Part shown: in pieces, positions 43,740-55,143 of the stretch
Position numbering within the stretch: position 1 is the first letter of the stretch
Layout: every line of letters starts with the position of its first letter
DNA from: Aldrovandia affinis
Lineage: Eukaryota > Chordata > Actinopteri > Notacanthiformes > Halosauridae
Direction: 5' to 3'
NCBI GenBank assembly: GCA_029706075.1
Contig: JAINUG010000114.1
Location: 2,170,001 to 2,234,000 of the forward strand
Length of the DNA stretch: 64,000 bases
Position numbers and translations under genes: made by a program
The notes under the pieces: generated by a model
Told to the model about the DNA's origin: nothing
The model's database searches: none
What the model saw: the letters and a program-made list of their open reading frames with translations, nothing else

Positions 43740-46471
43740 TGTAAGAATCATGGCAATCATGCACAGAAATATTCTGCTTGTTAATGCTGCAACAAGCAAG
43801 TTGTTTTATTAAATTCCTACACATAAAATGCTAATATAAGATTTCTAGTGTATATTGTTTGCTAGCTGAATTAAAACGAATGATAGTCTCAAATGATTCT
43901 ATGTAGGAAATATATGTAATAATGATGAATAAGGATAAACTTTTAGCACTCTTAAAAATGTCTTACTTCTTTGCAAATAATGAGTTGGTCAATGTAGGCC
44001 TAAATTTCATGTAGGCCTAACAACTTGTTATGTCTCAAAGTGCAGGCAAGGACCTTTTGTGCATCATTATAAAGGATACAAGGTATGCTGGCCCATTTAC
44101 TATTGTCAATAAAGGGACATTTTTCCTAAATAAATTACCATTATTGTCAATAAAGTGGAAATACAGGACATAATTGCACGCACATTTATGGATGATATAC
44201 CATAGATGTGTTCATTCTACATCAACAGATATAATCTCTAGGTGAGCATCTGTGAGCAAATTATAATTATAAGCAAATTCTCACATTTATGTGGTATTGG
44301 ATAGTAATTCCATTCTTTGAATGTGTTGATATAATTTAAAGAATACACCACCAAGACAATATGATGTATTCAACTTATTCATGCTGACACCTGACCTAAA
44401 GTATTCCAGCAAAGGAACAGTACACTGAATCACGCAGTCATCATTCAGGACTTTGTTACATTACATAATAACATTTAGCAGTTATGTCTGCTTGTGCAAC
44501 ACTCTTAAGCTTAAAATATAATTTAAAAAAACAAAACAGGAAATAAATAAACTGTTTTCTTCAGTTACTTCACCATCTTCCACCCCATGTCAGGGGTATG
44601 AATAAACTGTATACGTTGTAGTGCCTCTTGGGGTGTGGTGACACTCAAGGACCTTTTCAGAGGGCGTAGGCAGTTGAGGCAGTATTCAAAACAAAATGAT
44701 GATTTTATTAAACAGATCTCTTTACAAAACAAAAAAGATGGTTAATCCGGGGAAAAAAAAACACATACAGTCCACAATCCTTTCATTGCCTTTGTGCATA
44801 ATTCAAGTTGTTAATCCAATCCATGTCCTCATACAATCCAAAGTAGATGCACAAACAGGTTTCTCAAAACAATCCAATTCAATTCAAGCCAGTAATCAAT
44901 CCAAACAAAACAATTCTCAACTCTTTCACTCACCAGCACGTTTCCCTTCCGATACTCAGCAATTTGTTTGTCTTCTTCTTTGCTACAGAAAAACAAGTTT
45001 TCAAGTTTTATCAGTGCCTAAAGAATAGCAGCATATTTATTCTAGTGTTCTGGTGTAAATAAGTGCTAGTTTGGCAAACTGTAATGCACACATATGAACA
45101 GATAAGGCAGATAAGCAAGAAATACCCCATAACACAAGACTTATGCTTTGTGGATGTTCTGTATTTTACCTCACCTGAGGCAAATTGTTCAATAAATGAC
45201 TATTTGAAATGCAATTTGTATTCAAGCAAGAAGTTAAATATTTTAACCTTGTAGTTGTCAGGAGTGTTTCAATGAACTTGAATGATCAAGAGACCATCTC
45301 TGTACCTATCAAATTATGTGGCATTTATTCTTCTTAAACCAAACTCTTTTACTACTGTGCCGAAGTTGTACTACCATCTCTTGTCACAGAACTACGGAAA
45401 GGGAGTTGGAAACGCCTTGTGCCTCTTTCCTGAATTAATGCTAGTGTTTGTGCATTATGCTTTGACAATAAGCAGTCTTTAAGTAGCAAACAAACACATT
45501 CTCTTTGCATTGGGAACACTCACTACAAATCCTGAGGTGCAAGAGCTACAGAAAATACACATACCATGCAGCCAATCTGGAAGCAGCAAGTTCACAGCAC
45601 ATCAAACCCAGGACATTTCACCCAATGCTGCCTCACCTCTCTCCAAGACAGCATATTTATTTGGCACAGCATTCAGCATTTTCGTTGGAAAACTGCAATA
45701 CGCTCTAAATTAATTGTACTGTGACTTCAAAGTTGCATCAATGCATACAATTTGGATATATTGGTCTTTCTGTGTGCAGACTGCCCTGAAAACATTTCTT
45801 CTTTCAAGTCAAACACTTTATTATTTTTCTTTAGGGAAGATGATTGCGATGTAGTCTTCCACCTCAGAACTGAACACGGTTGCAAAGCTATAATTGCAGT
45901 CATTTGCCATTTTTCCATCAGTACTGCACAATGTTACCTCACTTTTCCAGATGCACACAACCAAAACAGATCCAAACCATTTATTACTTAGCTTCACTGA
46001 TCATAGCCTATTTCAAAACAATAAGCATGGCACTGTGCACAATTATTACCCTCTTGCTCTCAAAATATCATTCCATTAATTACATACTCCAACAGTTTGT
46101 AATGTTGCTTTAATAAAGCATTATTTTATTCAAGAGATTTGTTAAGGCTTGTCTGTAACATAGCACTTTCAAGTGAGCACAATCAGCAGCAGTGGCTCCA
46201 TCACAAACCCACAGAGCAGTGCAGAGTGATTGACACAAATGCCTGCCTGATTCCAAACCATACCTGAACAGCGAGTTAAAATGTTCAGGTATGGTTTAAC
46301 ATATGTTAGTGCCTATTTATGAATATTTATACAGGAGACTTACTTCAAAGCGCCAACCCCATGATCACACTACACATTTGCGTTTTTGAAAGAAAAAGCG
46401 CAAGAATATGGTAGCAGGTCTTTTTAAAAAACAGTTATGGTAACTCACTTTAAAGCCTCATCAGATGTCCT
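43740..46471. other. No gene seen; possible LTR remnant and a hairpin
   Basis: AT-rich. Minus-strand TAATAAAATCATCATTTTG near 44700 and a TGTCACCACA end at 44634 resemble the last part of an LTR, but no partner end or duplication was found. A perfect 16-bp inverted repeat lies at 46255-46270 and 46282-46297. Confidence 0.5.
46255..46297. repeat. Perfect 16-bp hairpin
   Basis: AAACCATACCTGAACA at 46255-46270 pairs perfectly with TGTTCAGGTATGGTTT at 46282-46297 around an 11-base loop. Confidence 0.9.
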
Positions 46472-46477
46472 CTTTCA

Positions 46478-46482
<5 letters not shown>

Positions 46483-46520
<38 letters not shown>

Positions 46521-46902
46521 TATTTATTTTCAGATTTTTCTCTCAATTTAGTAGCCAATTACACCCTCTATTTATTTCCATTTTACCCTCTCCACACAGG
46601 TCCACTGCTTGTCTCTATGAGGCAAGCTAATTCTCCGTGGGCAGCGAACTCCGCTTCCTTCGAGATGGAATTTGCCCACCCACATTCTGGAGACTCCTTA
46701 CGTGCTTCACGGCTCACCCGAGTCGGCTCACCCTCCCCCTCCTCCTGGGGCAGACAGCCAAATGCCGTCCCCGATCAGGGCTGATGACCAGGGCCAGTGT
46801 GGTAGAGACGCAGGTTTCGAACCACGTCCCTGACAGACAGCGCACACCACATTGGACCAGCCAAAATGTGGTGCGTTAGACCACTACGCTATCCGCCGCA
46901 CC
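46483..46902 (-). mobile_element. tRNA-derived SINE with (AAT)n tail and target duplication
   Basis: In minus orientation the head GCGGCGGATAGCGTAGTGG and box B GGTTCGAAACC match the SINE at 5084-5465, and the 3' tail is (AAT)n (46483-46527). An 11-bp perfect duplication CTTTCATTTTT flanks it (46472-46482 and 46903-46913), fixing both ends. Confidence 0.93.
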
Positions 46903-48198
46903 CTTTCATTTTTATCTCAAGTTCACTCTATGGCTACAGTGAACACATTGCTTACACCCTCTAATGAAATTCTGGCCACATTCAGGGTTATAGTATTGCC
47001 AGAGAAAGTGAGGATATGTGATGTAGTAATGTATGTGTAAAAGGTATTACCAGAGAAAGATGAGGGTATGTTCTAGTAATCTACAGGGGCCCAGATTAGC
47101 GGTCGTCATCTCAGACGACTAAAAATTAAGAAGGACGACCTTCGATTTCCAAGTGATCGTCCTGCTGATGACTGTGAATTTAGGACTTTATTATTTTTTT
47201 AATTAGCTAACTGGAACTATTTATGTTTTACACACATCGTAACAAACACGTCATGCACAGATATTCAAAAATATTCCAAAAGTTCCAAAGTTCCAAATGG
47301 GAAAAGCGGCACATTGTCACTCACATTGTCTGTGCTCACCGCGTTGAGTCTGGCATTGTTGTTGTTGCTATGCCAGACTGCAGCAGTCAAGCAAGTTCGT
47401 GGATTGCGGCACATAGACACAACAGCGAGAACCAGCTAGTTAGTTAGCTAGCTAACGTTAGGGTTCACGGATTTCGGGTATCGATATCTGTTGTTGCTAG
47501 TTGCTTGCTAACACAAGCCTTAGTAAGTGATCATGCATTTATCACTTACAAAGCCTTGAATTAGCAAGCAATATCCATGAACACTAGCTAGCTAGTTACT
47601 GTTTATATTCAGTTCAGTGAGCCCTCCGCCAGGCTGAAGAATCAGTGCGATTTTCCTGCAGTGATTTCTCATCTCCATCCTACAGTCCAAGCACAAATCA
47701 TTCTCACATCCCTGCTCAGTTAAATCTAGGAATTATTAGCTAGCTATTACGTTGGCTGCTATACCACACTAGTTGGGAATGGAAAAATATCTGTTGTTTG
47801 AGTCCCGACTACGTTATGATATACTGTACAGTCAGAACACCAGCTAAGAATGACATGGGCTTTAAAACTTGGTCAACAAAAGGTATTGTAAGATTACGTA
47901 ATCTTTACAATAATAAAACTCTCATGTCATTTGATGAGCTCAAGCATAAATATGACTTACCTCAGCAACATTTTTTTAAATATTTACAGATTAGAAGCTT
48001 TATTCTGACACACCTAAAGAATTCTGTAATATTGCCCCAAATGTACATACTAGAAACATTTACAATGAAGAATTGTGAAGGGAGAGATTTAATTACACAA
48101 TTGTACAATATGTTGGTGGAAAACCATAAGGACAACACTGAAAGGCAGAGACAGGCGTGGACAGGGGATTTACAAGAGGACATCCGAGAGGATGAATG

Positions 48199-51141
48199 CA
48201 TTTACATTTTACATTTTACATTTTACGCATTTAGCAGACGCTCTTATCCAGAGCGACTTACAAGATGTGCATCAATACATGGTAGGAGCAATCACAGTTA
48301 GCGCACGAGATCAGTGCAGGAATACAGCAATAGACATCATTGCAGGCATCTGCGTACCATACCTGTAACACCGGGAAGGAAAAGGTATTTTACAATGTTT
48401 ACAAAATGTACATTTTTTTTATTTTTTTTATAAGAGTATAGTGTTGAACAAGTAGACAGTGGTGAAGACAATTTAGCTAGATGGACAGAGATCAGGGGTA
48501 GTGGAGTCTGAAGAGGTGGGTTTTGAGTCTCTTGCGGAAGATTGGAAGTGATTCCGCAGTCCTGACCAATTGCGGGAGGTCGTTCCACCAACGAGGGACC
48601 AGGACAGAGAAGAGGCGAGACCGCGAGGAGCGGCTGCCAGGCGCCCGGAGGGATGGGGCAGTCAGTCTGCCAGCGGAGGCGGAGCGGAGAGGTCTGGACG
48701 GGGTGTAGGGCGTGATGAGTGACTGGAGGTATGGGGAGCAGTACCTCTGGCCGCTTGAAAAGCAAGCACCAGTGACTTGAATCTGATGCGTGCTGCGATG
48801 GGGAGCCAGTGCAGAGAGGAGAGTAGAGGGGTGACGTGGGTGAACTTCGGCTGGTTGAACACCAGGCGAGCAGCAGCGTTCTGGACTAGTTGCAGTGGCT
48901 TGATGGCACAGGCCGGAAGGCCTGCCAGCAAGGAGTTGCAGTAGTCCAGACGTGAGATCACCAGGGCCTGGACCAGGAGTTGAGTGGCCTCTTGGGTGAG
49001 GAACGGTCGGATCCTCCGGATGTTGTGGAGGGAGAAACGGCAGGTCCGAGTGATCGCTGCAATATGGCTTGAGAAGCACAGCTGGTTGTCCAGGGTTACC
49101 CCAAGACTCCTGGCAGACTGGGACGGAGACACTATGGAGCCTTCCACGGTGATTGATGCATCAATCGTCGGGGAGCCCTTCGCTGGGAGGAAGAGCAGCT
49201 CTGTCTTCCCCAGGTTCAGCTTCAGGTGGTGGGTGGACATCCATGCGGAGATGTCAGCCAGGCATGCAGAGATCCGTGCGGGACCTGGGTATCAGATGGA
49301 GGAAGGAGAGAAACAGTTGAGTGTCATCAGCATAACAGTGATAGGAAAAACCATGAGCAGAAATAACAGAACCAAGTGACTTGGTGTACAGAGAAAATAG
49401 GACAGGGCCTAGCACCGAGCCCTGCGGGACACCAGTAGAGAGGGCGGCGAGAGGAGAGAGGGATCCTCTCCAGGCCACCTGGTAGGACCGGTCAGCCAGG
49501 TAGGACTCAAACCATGTCAACACAGATCCAGAGATTCCCATCTCGACGAGAGATGAGAGCAGGATCCGGTGGTCCACGGTGTCGAATGCTGCCGACAGGT
49601 CGAGGAGAAGGAGGACGGAGCTAAGGGATCGGGACTTAGCGACGTGAAGAGCCTCTGTGACCGCAAGGAGAGCAGTCTCTGTGGAGTGGCCTGCTCTGAA
49701 CCCAGATTGGTTAGGATCAAGCAGGTCGTTCTGTGAGAGATGAGCAGACAGTTGATTATAGACAGCCCGCTCTAACGTTTTGGAGAGGAATGGGAGGAGA
49801 GAGACAGGTCGGTAGTTAGAGATGACAGCAGGATTCAGAGAGGGTTTTTTGAGGAGGGGGACAACCTGAGCGCATTTGAGGGAGGAGGGGACAGAGCCAG
49901 AGGACAGAGAGGAGTTAATGACATTAGAGACAAAGGGGAGGATGTCCATAGCAATGGACTGGAAGAGGGGGAAGGAATGGGATCAAGAGGGCAGGTGGTG
50001 GGACGGTGGGGAGAGAACAAGTTGAAGGATGTCAGAGTCAGGGAGGGGTGAGAAGGAGGACAGAGGAGTGGGAGGTTTAGGTAGCGGGATGGGAGAGGGA
50101 GAGGTTGGGGGGAAGGAGTTGCGAATGACCTCAACCTTCTCGTGAAAAGAAGGATGAGAAGTCATCGGCGGTTATAGAGGAGGGGGTGGGGGAGGAGGAG
50201 GGGTGAGGAGAGAGGAAAATGTAGCATAGAGTTTACGTGGGTTGGAAACAGAGGATTGTATCTTAGAAAGGAAGAATGCAGACTTAGCAGAGGAGAGGTT
50301 AGCGGAGAAGGAAGCCAGGAGTGTGTGGAAGTCAGACAGAGCTGCAGGGGATTTGGATTTTCTCCATTTCCTTTCTGCCGCACGCAGCTTCAGTCGGTTA
50401 GCCCGAATGGAATCGGTTAGCCAGGGGGCGGGGGGCGGAGACGAGCGGGTTTAGCGGATAGAGGACAGAGTAAGTCAAAGGAGGAGGAGAGAGAGGAAAG
50501 TAGGGTGGATGATGCTACTTCAGCAGGTAGCTGAGAGAAGGCATCAGTAGGGGGAAGGGAAGATAGGACAGTAGCTGACAGGGCAGCGGGTGAGAGAGTG
50601 CGGAGGTTGCGACGGACAAGGACAGTGGGAGCAGGTGAAGATGGTTTAGGGACAGAGGGGAGGGGGAGGGAGAAAGACAGAAAGGAATGGTCAGACACAT
50701 GTAGAGGCGATACCGTAATGTTGGGTGAGGCACAGTTCCTGGTGAAGACCAGGTCCAGTTGGTTACCGGCCTTGTGGGTGGATGGGGATTCAGCCATGGT
50801 GAAGTCAAAGGACTGAAGCAGGGGGAGGAATGCAGAGGTCTGGGAGGACTCTAGCTGCAGGTTGAAGTCCCCGAGGAGTAAGACGGGAGTGCCATCCTCA
50901 GGGAAGGCACTGAGTAGGGCATCCATCTCATCTAGGAAACTCCCCAGTGGACCTGGAGGGCGGTAAAGAACAATGATGTGCAGTTTACATGGAACAGTGA
51001 CAGTGACAGCATGAAATTCAAAGGAGGAGGGGGAGAAGTGAGGAAGAGGAACAATACCAAATCTCCACAGGGGGGAGATCAGTATACCTGTCCCTCCACC
51101 TCTACCTGAGGGTCGTGGAGTGTGGGAGAAGGTGTAGGCTA
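48199..51141 (-). mobile_element. L2 LINE, 2.9 kb, well preserved
   Basis: The 3' end (low coordinates) reads GTAAGTCGCTCTGGATAAGA then GCGTCTGCTAAATGCG and (TAAAATG)n. The 5' end is truncated at 51141. A 5-bp duplication GAATG flanks it (48194-48198 and 51142-51146). It contains most of ORF2 with only a few frameshifts. It is higher in GC than its surroundings. Confidence 0.93.
48380..51120 (-). pseudogene. L2 ORF2: endonuclease and reverse transcriptase, few lesions
   Basis: Minus-strand order: endonuclease with ALLSAFPEDGTPVLLLGDFN (GDFN, catalytic Asp) and LDLVFTRN, then VSDHSFLSF (SDH), ending at a stop near 50417. A linker follows. The reverse transcriptase (49949-49254) has NYRPVSLLPFLSKTLERAVY, QSGFRAGHSTETALL, DLSAAFDTVDH (motif A), STGVPQGSVLGP (motif B) and CYADDTQLF (motif C, YADD at 49334-49323). 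A frameshift then leads to LKLNLGKTELLFLP, the thumb and C-terminal SRLDYCNSLLAG and SLHWLPIAARI. All catalytic residues are present. Frameshifts near 49300, 48660 and about 50420-50170 stop translation of a full protein. Confidence 0.88.
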
Positions 51142-52525
51142 GAATGGAGTACTATTTGCTCAAAAGCTCAAACACAAACGATTAATACTAGACTTCGATT
51201 AACACAATTTAACTGGATAATGAGAACTTATATTTCTCCGGAAAAGTTGAACAAATTTGATCCTAATATCCCAGACCAGTGCTATAAGTGTAATACTAAC
51301 TTAGGTACTTTACACCATTGCATGTGGGAATGTGTTGAAATTAAAAAGTTTTGGAACTCAATAGTACGGTATATCTCACAGCTCACATCTACTCCAATAA
51401 CATTGAATCCTAAATTGTGCATTTTGGGCCTTTATCCATCTAACCTCTCTTTGTCTAAAACAGAGCGAAAAATGGTTGACCTCTGCTTACTGCAAGCTAG
51501 ACGCTTGATTGCTCTATATTGGAAGAATACTAGTCCCCTCTCTCTTGCTCAGTGGCTGAAAGAACTATCAGGTAACTTGGCCCTTGAGAAACTCACTTAC
51601 TCAGTGAAAGGTAAATCATCTGAATTCTATAACATTTGGGAGATGTTTGGGGATTTTGTAAGAAATTATAACATTGATGAAGCATTAGAATCCTAAACTG
51701 CTAGGATTGTATCATTCAATATTCAATGCAACAATGTATAGGGGGCTATTTAATGCTTTACTGTACTGTATTTAATTTATTATTATTGAATTGTCTTTTC
51801 TTTTCTTTTCTTGTTTTTCTTTTTTTTTTCTTTTAAATTATTATTATTATTTTTTTATTTTTGTAGTGCCAACTATTTTAAGGGGGGAAGGGTTTAATTA
51901 CTGTGGTGTTGTGCAGCTGTTACACACTTGTTTTGTTCCCAAGCTTGTGTTTTGTATACTGTATAAAACCAATAAAAATATGTTAAAAAAAAAAAGGAAA
52001 AAAAAAGAACACCAGTCGCTAATGCCACCTGCGGGCACCCGTCAGAGCTTCACTGATACACAGTGCAATGAGCACACGCTGCACAAGTCAAACATAAATA
52101 TCCGTGTAGAAAATAAATAGCATTAACCGTCGTATCTATCTTTGGGCTACATACAGTACGACGTAGTGATCGCATTTTCAAAGATGTGGAGATTTATTGA
52201 GGGTGCAAGTCCACCCCCACTAAAAAGGCTAAAACCAAAGAAGATCAGCTAAAAACTCAGCGAAAATGTGATTCAGAGAACAGTGATCACACTTTCCAGG
52301 AAAGTTGGAAGGTGAATAGACTAAGGACAAGTAACTTTTAGGAAGGACAAGTATCTTTTCTAAGATACTTGCCCTTTGACAAGTATGACTTTTACCCCTG
52401 AATCTATGTGTGACAGTTGTCACCAGAGAGAGAATGAAGGTATGTACTGTAGAACTGTATGTGTAAGAGGTGTTCCTATAGAGGGAGGGAGACAGCAGGA
52501 GTGTGTGTGTTTCAGTAAACTATGT

Positions 52526-52944
52526 GTGATAAAGGTGTAGACAAGTAGAGACATGTCTTACATGTCCAGAGCTTTTACCACTTGGACTCTGAGCAAACCC
52601 TCTGCCTCTCGCTGCCCCTGCTGTTTTTATTGAGAAGAAATGAAGAAGTATCTAATTTATTACCCTCCAAGAAGCTCTCTCCCAATCCAAATATAATCCA
52701 GCTGGAGAGGAGCTGGCTTGCGTCCCAGAGCCTGTCAGGCATTTGCCATGACAAGTGTTCCCCCCTAAGATATAACTTTACCCATAGCTGCATACTGAAG
52801 ACTGCACAACACTGGCGCAGCCAATCAGTTTCATGAAAGATCCTAAATATTGAAATATTCACTACCTGTTCTGTTCAATGTGCCATAATCAATTATCGTA
52901 TTTACCTTTGCTTCATTTTATTGAAATTGAATTTATCATTTAAG
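52526..52944. other. No gene seen
   Basis: Unremarkable sequence between the minisatellite and the next SINE. Confidence 0.5.
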
Positions 52945-53325
52945 GGCTGCTGGGTGGCTCATCTTTGATGCACTGTTCTAATGTGTTTGGGTTGGTTTGG
53001 TTTCGAATCCAGACCGTTCAAGTGCTGACTGTGACCAGTAGCCCCATGGGGCGATGCATAATTTGTGGTAGCGTTGTCCAGCGAGGGAGGGATTTAGTCG
53101 GCCAGGTTGTCTGTGTCTTTTTGTACACCAGCGACTCCTTATGGTCAATCGGATGCCCACAGTTTGCTGGTATAAAGCTGCACAGAAGTGTCTTACTTTG
53201 ACTCGGCTGTCATTACATGTGTTGGAGGAGAGCATGTGCTTGTCTATGCTGTCCAGAATTGACAGCGGAGGTTGCAACGAGCCTGGCTTAAGAATACGAT
53301 TGTGCATTCCAAATTACATTTAATT
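52945..53325 (+). mobile_element. SINE of the second family, with tRNA-like head
   Basis: GGCTGCTGGGTGGCTCATC resembles a box A region, and GGTTTCGAATCCAGAC a box B. The body matches the minus-strand copy at 30025-30335 (GATGCATAATTTGTGGTAGC, GGTCAATCGG, TATAAAGCTG, TTGACAGCGGAGGTTGCA), and the tail is GTGCATTCCAAATT. Confidence 0.75.
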
Positions 53326-55140
53326 CAATTAAATGCATTGGCATGCTCTTTTAAGGCAAGTTAAGGCTTTTATTATAGCTAAGCAATTTAATCTTGCCTT
53401 GAGGGAGTTTTTTTTTCTTGGATTTGAAGAGTAAGAGGCAACTTACAGGCGATATGTTGTGCAGTGATTCTGATTGTGACCCTGCCATTGGCATGCCTTC
53501 ACCTTTACAGATATCTGAATGATCCATGTGGTAAATTACTCAGCATGCTATTGTGCATATGTAAATGTAAAAGTTTCCAAACTTCTTAATCATGGAAAAC
53601 CAAACGGAAACGGCAAAGTTATTATTTACAGTTAAGTTCACTGTCTCTCGCTTCCTGAGGGGCTATTTGCTGGTAAGAACCTTCAACAGTGTTGAGAATC
53701 AATAAACAAAATATGCACATACAATCAAGTCTGAAATTATTGAGACCCTGGAAGGGCCAAAGATTGGCAAAAAAAGGTTGCATAAACTAAATAATATAGG
53801 TCATGAGATATATTTAAGGGCATGCGTTTTTCACGAGAAAAACATGAAAAATGACAAGTCACGAGACAGGAACAAATGATCTGATAATGATTCAATTCAA
53901 CAGCAAAATATTAAATATTGTGCTCCCTTAACTGAATTAAAAAAATAACAATAACAATTTTGTTCTTTATATTTTTATTTTGCCTTTAGTTCAAAAAAAC
54001 ATTTTCCTTTTGCTTTCAATAGTTTTTATAAGTTTGATAAATATCCGCCCACTCAGTTTAACATAACAGTTTATTTGTTCCAGGGCGGGCATGATATGTC
54101 CTACAGAAGTGTTAACAGACATATTTTCACAATTTTAAGCAGTAGCCTACTTACAAATCAATCTGTATGATTACATGTGGGTGTGTGCAGTGCCAACTGC
54201 TGAATAGTTGCACCTCATTTGTGGTAATTGAATGACTATTTGAGATTGTAATGTGTTGATTGGTTCACATATAGCTTCAGAAAGTCCTCCATCGAGCTCT
54301 TGGTGTTGGAGGATGGAACTTGAGGTTCCTGACAGGTGGTGAAAAATGTATGCCCTTATCTATATTGTATGCTCAATAGTATTTTATACTATAGGTGCCA
54401 GAGCTTTGAGCACAGGGGTAGTCTCAGAGGCCCAAGGCACAGTCATTCATGGTATTGACAGTGTTTGAGCATCAGGTCAGAAGCTGAAGGACAATATGGT
54501 CACATACTATCTCCCTAACCTTTACGATTTCAGAACTGCACACGGCTATAAATAATTGAATGTGTAAATTAATTGCACTTAAACCACTGGGCAAAACCTA
54601 AAAGTGAAGTGGAACAGATGTTCCCCATGCCACTCTAGTGAGCAGGTTATCTGACTTACTCACATATCACCTGAAAAGACACTCAAATTTAGGATGATGC
54701 ATTACTATGTGGCATGTGGCAAATGGAAACATATGGTACCACAATGGGGAAAGCTTCAATGTCACTAAAAGAGGTAGCAATGCAACCTGAATAACTGAAT
54801 GTCTATCCATGGAAGCATTACCTTTAATGGTGCTGTGATTAACTATGGAATATGTCATATTCAAATCAAATGTAGCATTTTAGAAATGTCATATTTCTGT
54901 ACTGCATAACTTTAAAATCTGTTGGGAAATTACTATGTCTGTTCTTCTGATTTTGATGTATTGAACATAATTTTTTAAGGACATGCAGTTGTAGTGGTAT
55001 ATTGAGATATTATTGGTATGCAATTGGAGTTAGTTAACTTACTTAATCAAAGGCACATCATGTTTCTATTTCTGAAGAGAAAATGTAATTGTGTAAATTT
55101 ATTTTTTATCAGTGGCACCAGTAGGGGGGCAGAAAAGATA
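53326..55140. other. No gene seen
   Basis: AT-rich. A TCTGAAATTATTGAGACCC stretch at 53731 resembles the terminal repeat of some Tc1 families, but no partner was found. Confidence 0.5.
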
Positions 55141-55143
55141 AAG

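Larger units (their letters stand above)
47844..51696 (+). pseudogene. L1 ORF2 C-terminal part, split by L2
   Basis: The first part (47844-48198) reads NDMGFKTWSTKGIVRLRNLY, then SFDELKHKYDLPQQHFFKYL. The second (51142-51696) reads STICSKAQTQTINTRL, LNKFDPNIPDQCYKC, then a zinc-knuckle-like CYKC...HHCMWEC and a helical end to the TAA at 51694. The join across the L2 is exact: GAT GAA TG|G AGT restores the codon for Trp. Both parts are otherwise open, so this C-terminus was little damaged before the L2 arrived. Catalytic domains are absent through 5' truncation. Confidence 0.88.
47844..52005 (+). mobile_element. L1-type LINE, 5'-truncated, with poly(A) and 10-bp duplication
   Basis: The copy starts within ORF2 and ends with AATAAA (51971-51976) and an A-rich tail (51984-52006). 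It is flanked by a perfect 10-bp duplication AGAACACCAG (47834-47843 and 52006-52015). An L2 copy lies inside (48199-51141). The net L1 length is about 1.2 kb. The tail, truncation and duplication are the marks of target-primed reverse transcription. Confidence 0.93.
47084..52400 (+). mobile_element. hAT-like outer element hosting an L1 and an L2
   Basis: The outer ends are CAGGGG (47084) and CCCCTG (52400), flanked by a 6-bp direct repeat AATCTA (47078-47083 and 52401-52406). Beside each end is a hairpin: GGTCGTC...GACGACC at 47099-47139 and a palindrome AAGTATCTTTTCTAAGATAC at 52350-52369. Near the right end a possible transposase start is readable (KKAKTKEDQLKTQRKCDSEN, then FQESWKV) before the terminal repeat, so the gene is deleted. 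The net length of the element without inserts is about 1.15 kb. Class is inferred from ends and this fragment; 6 bp is short for hAT. Confidence 0.55.
46990..52525. repeat. About 52-bp minisatellite, split by the nested transposons
   Basis: Before 47083 units read (TAATGTATGTGTAAAAGGTA)(TTACCAGAGAAAGATGAGGG) and so on; after 52401 they resume as AATCTATGTGTGACAGTTGT, CACCAGAGAGAGAATGAAGG and ACTGTATGTGTAAGAGGTGT. Joining the flanks at AATCTA gives a continuous run of at least four diverged units. Only the two flanks belong to the repeat; the middle is the nest. Confidence 0.65.

Noticed and set aside
44634-45010. Second solo LTR
   Set aside because: A plausible TG..., AATAAA-type end exists, but the other terminus and a duplication could not be found.
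48492-51136. Long plus-strand and secondary minus-strand frames across the L2
   Set aside because: They are shadows of the GC-rich L2 ORF2 in other frames, with no motifs of their own.
51791-52120. Plus-strand frame rich in Phe and Tyr
   Set aside because: It is the T-rich 3' UTR and poly(A) tail of the L1 copy.
53714-53990. Tc1 remnant
   Set aside because: One stretch resembles a Tc1 terminal repeat, but there is no inverse partner, TA pair or transposase fragment.
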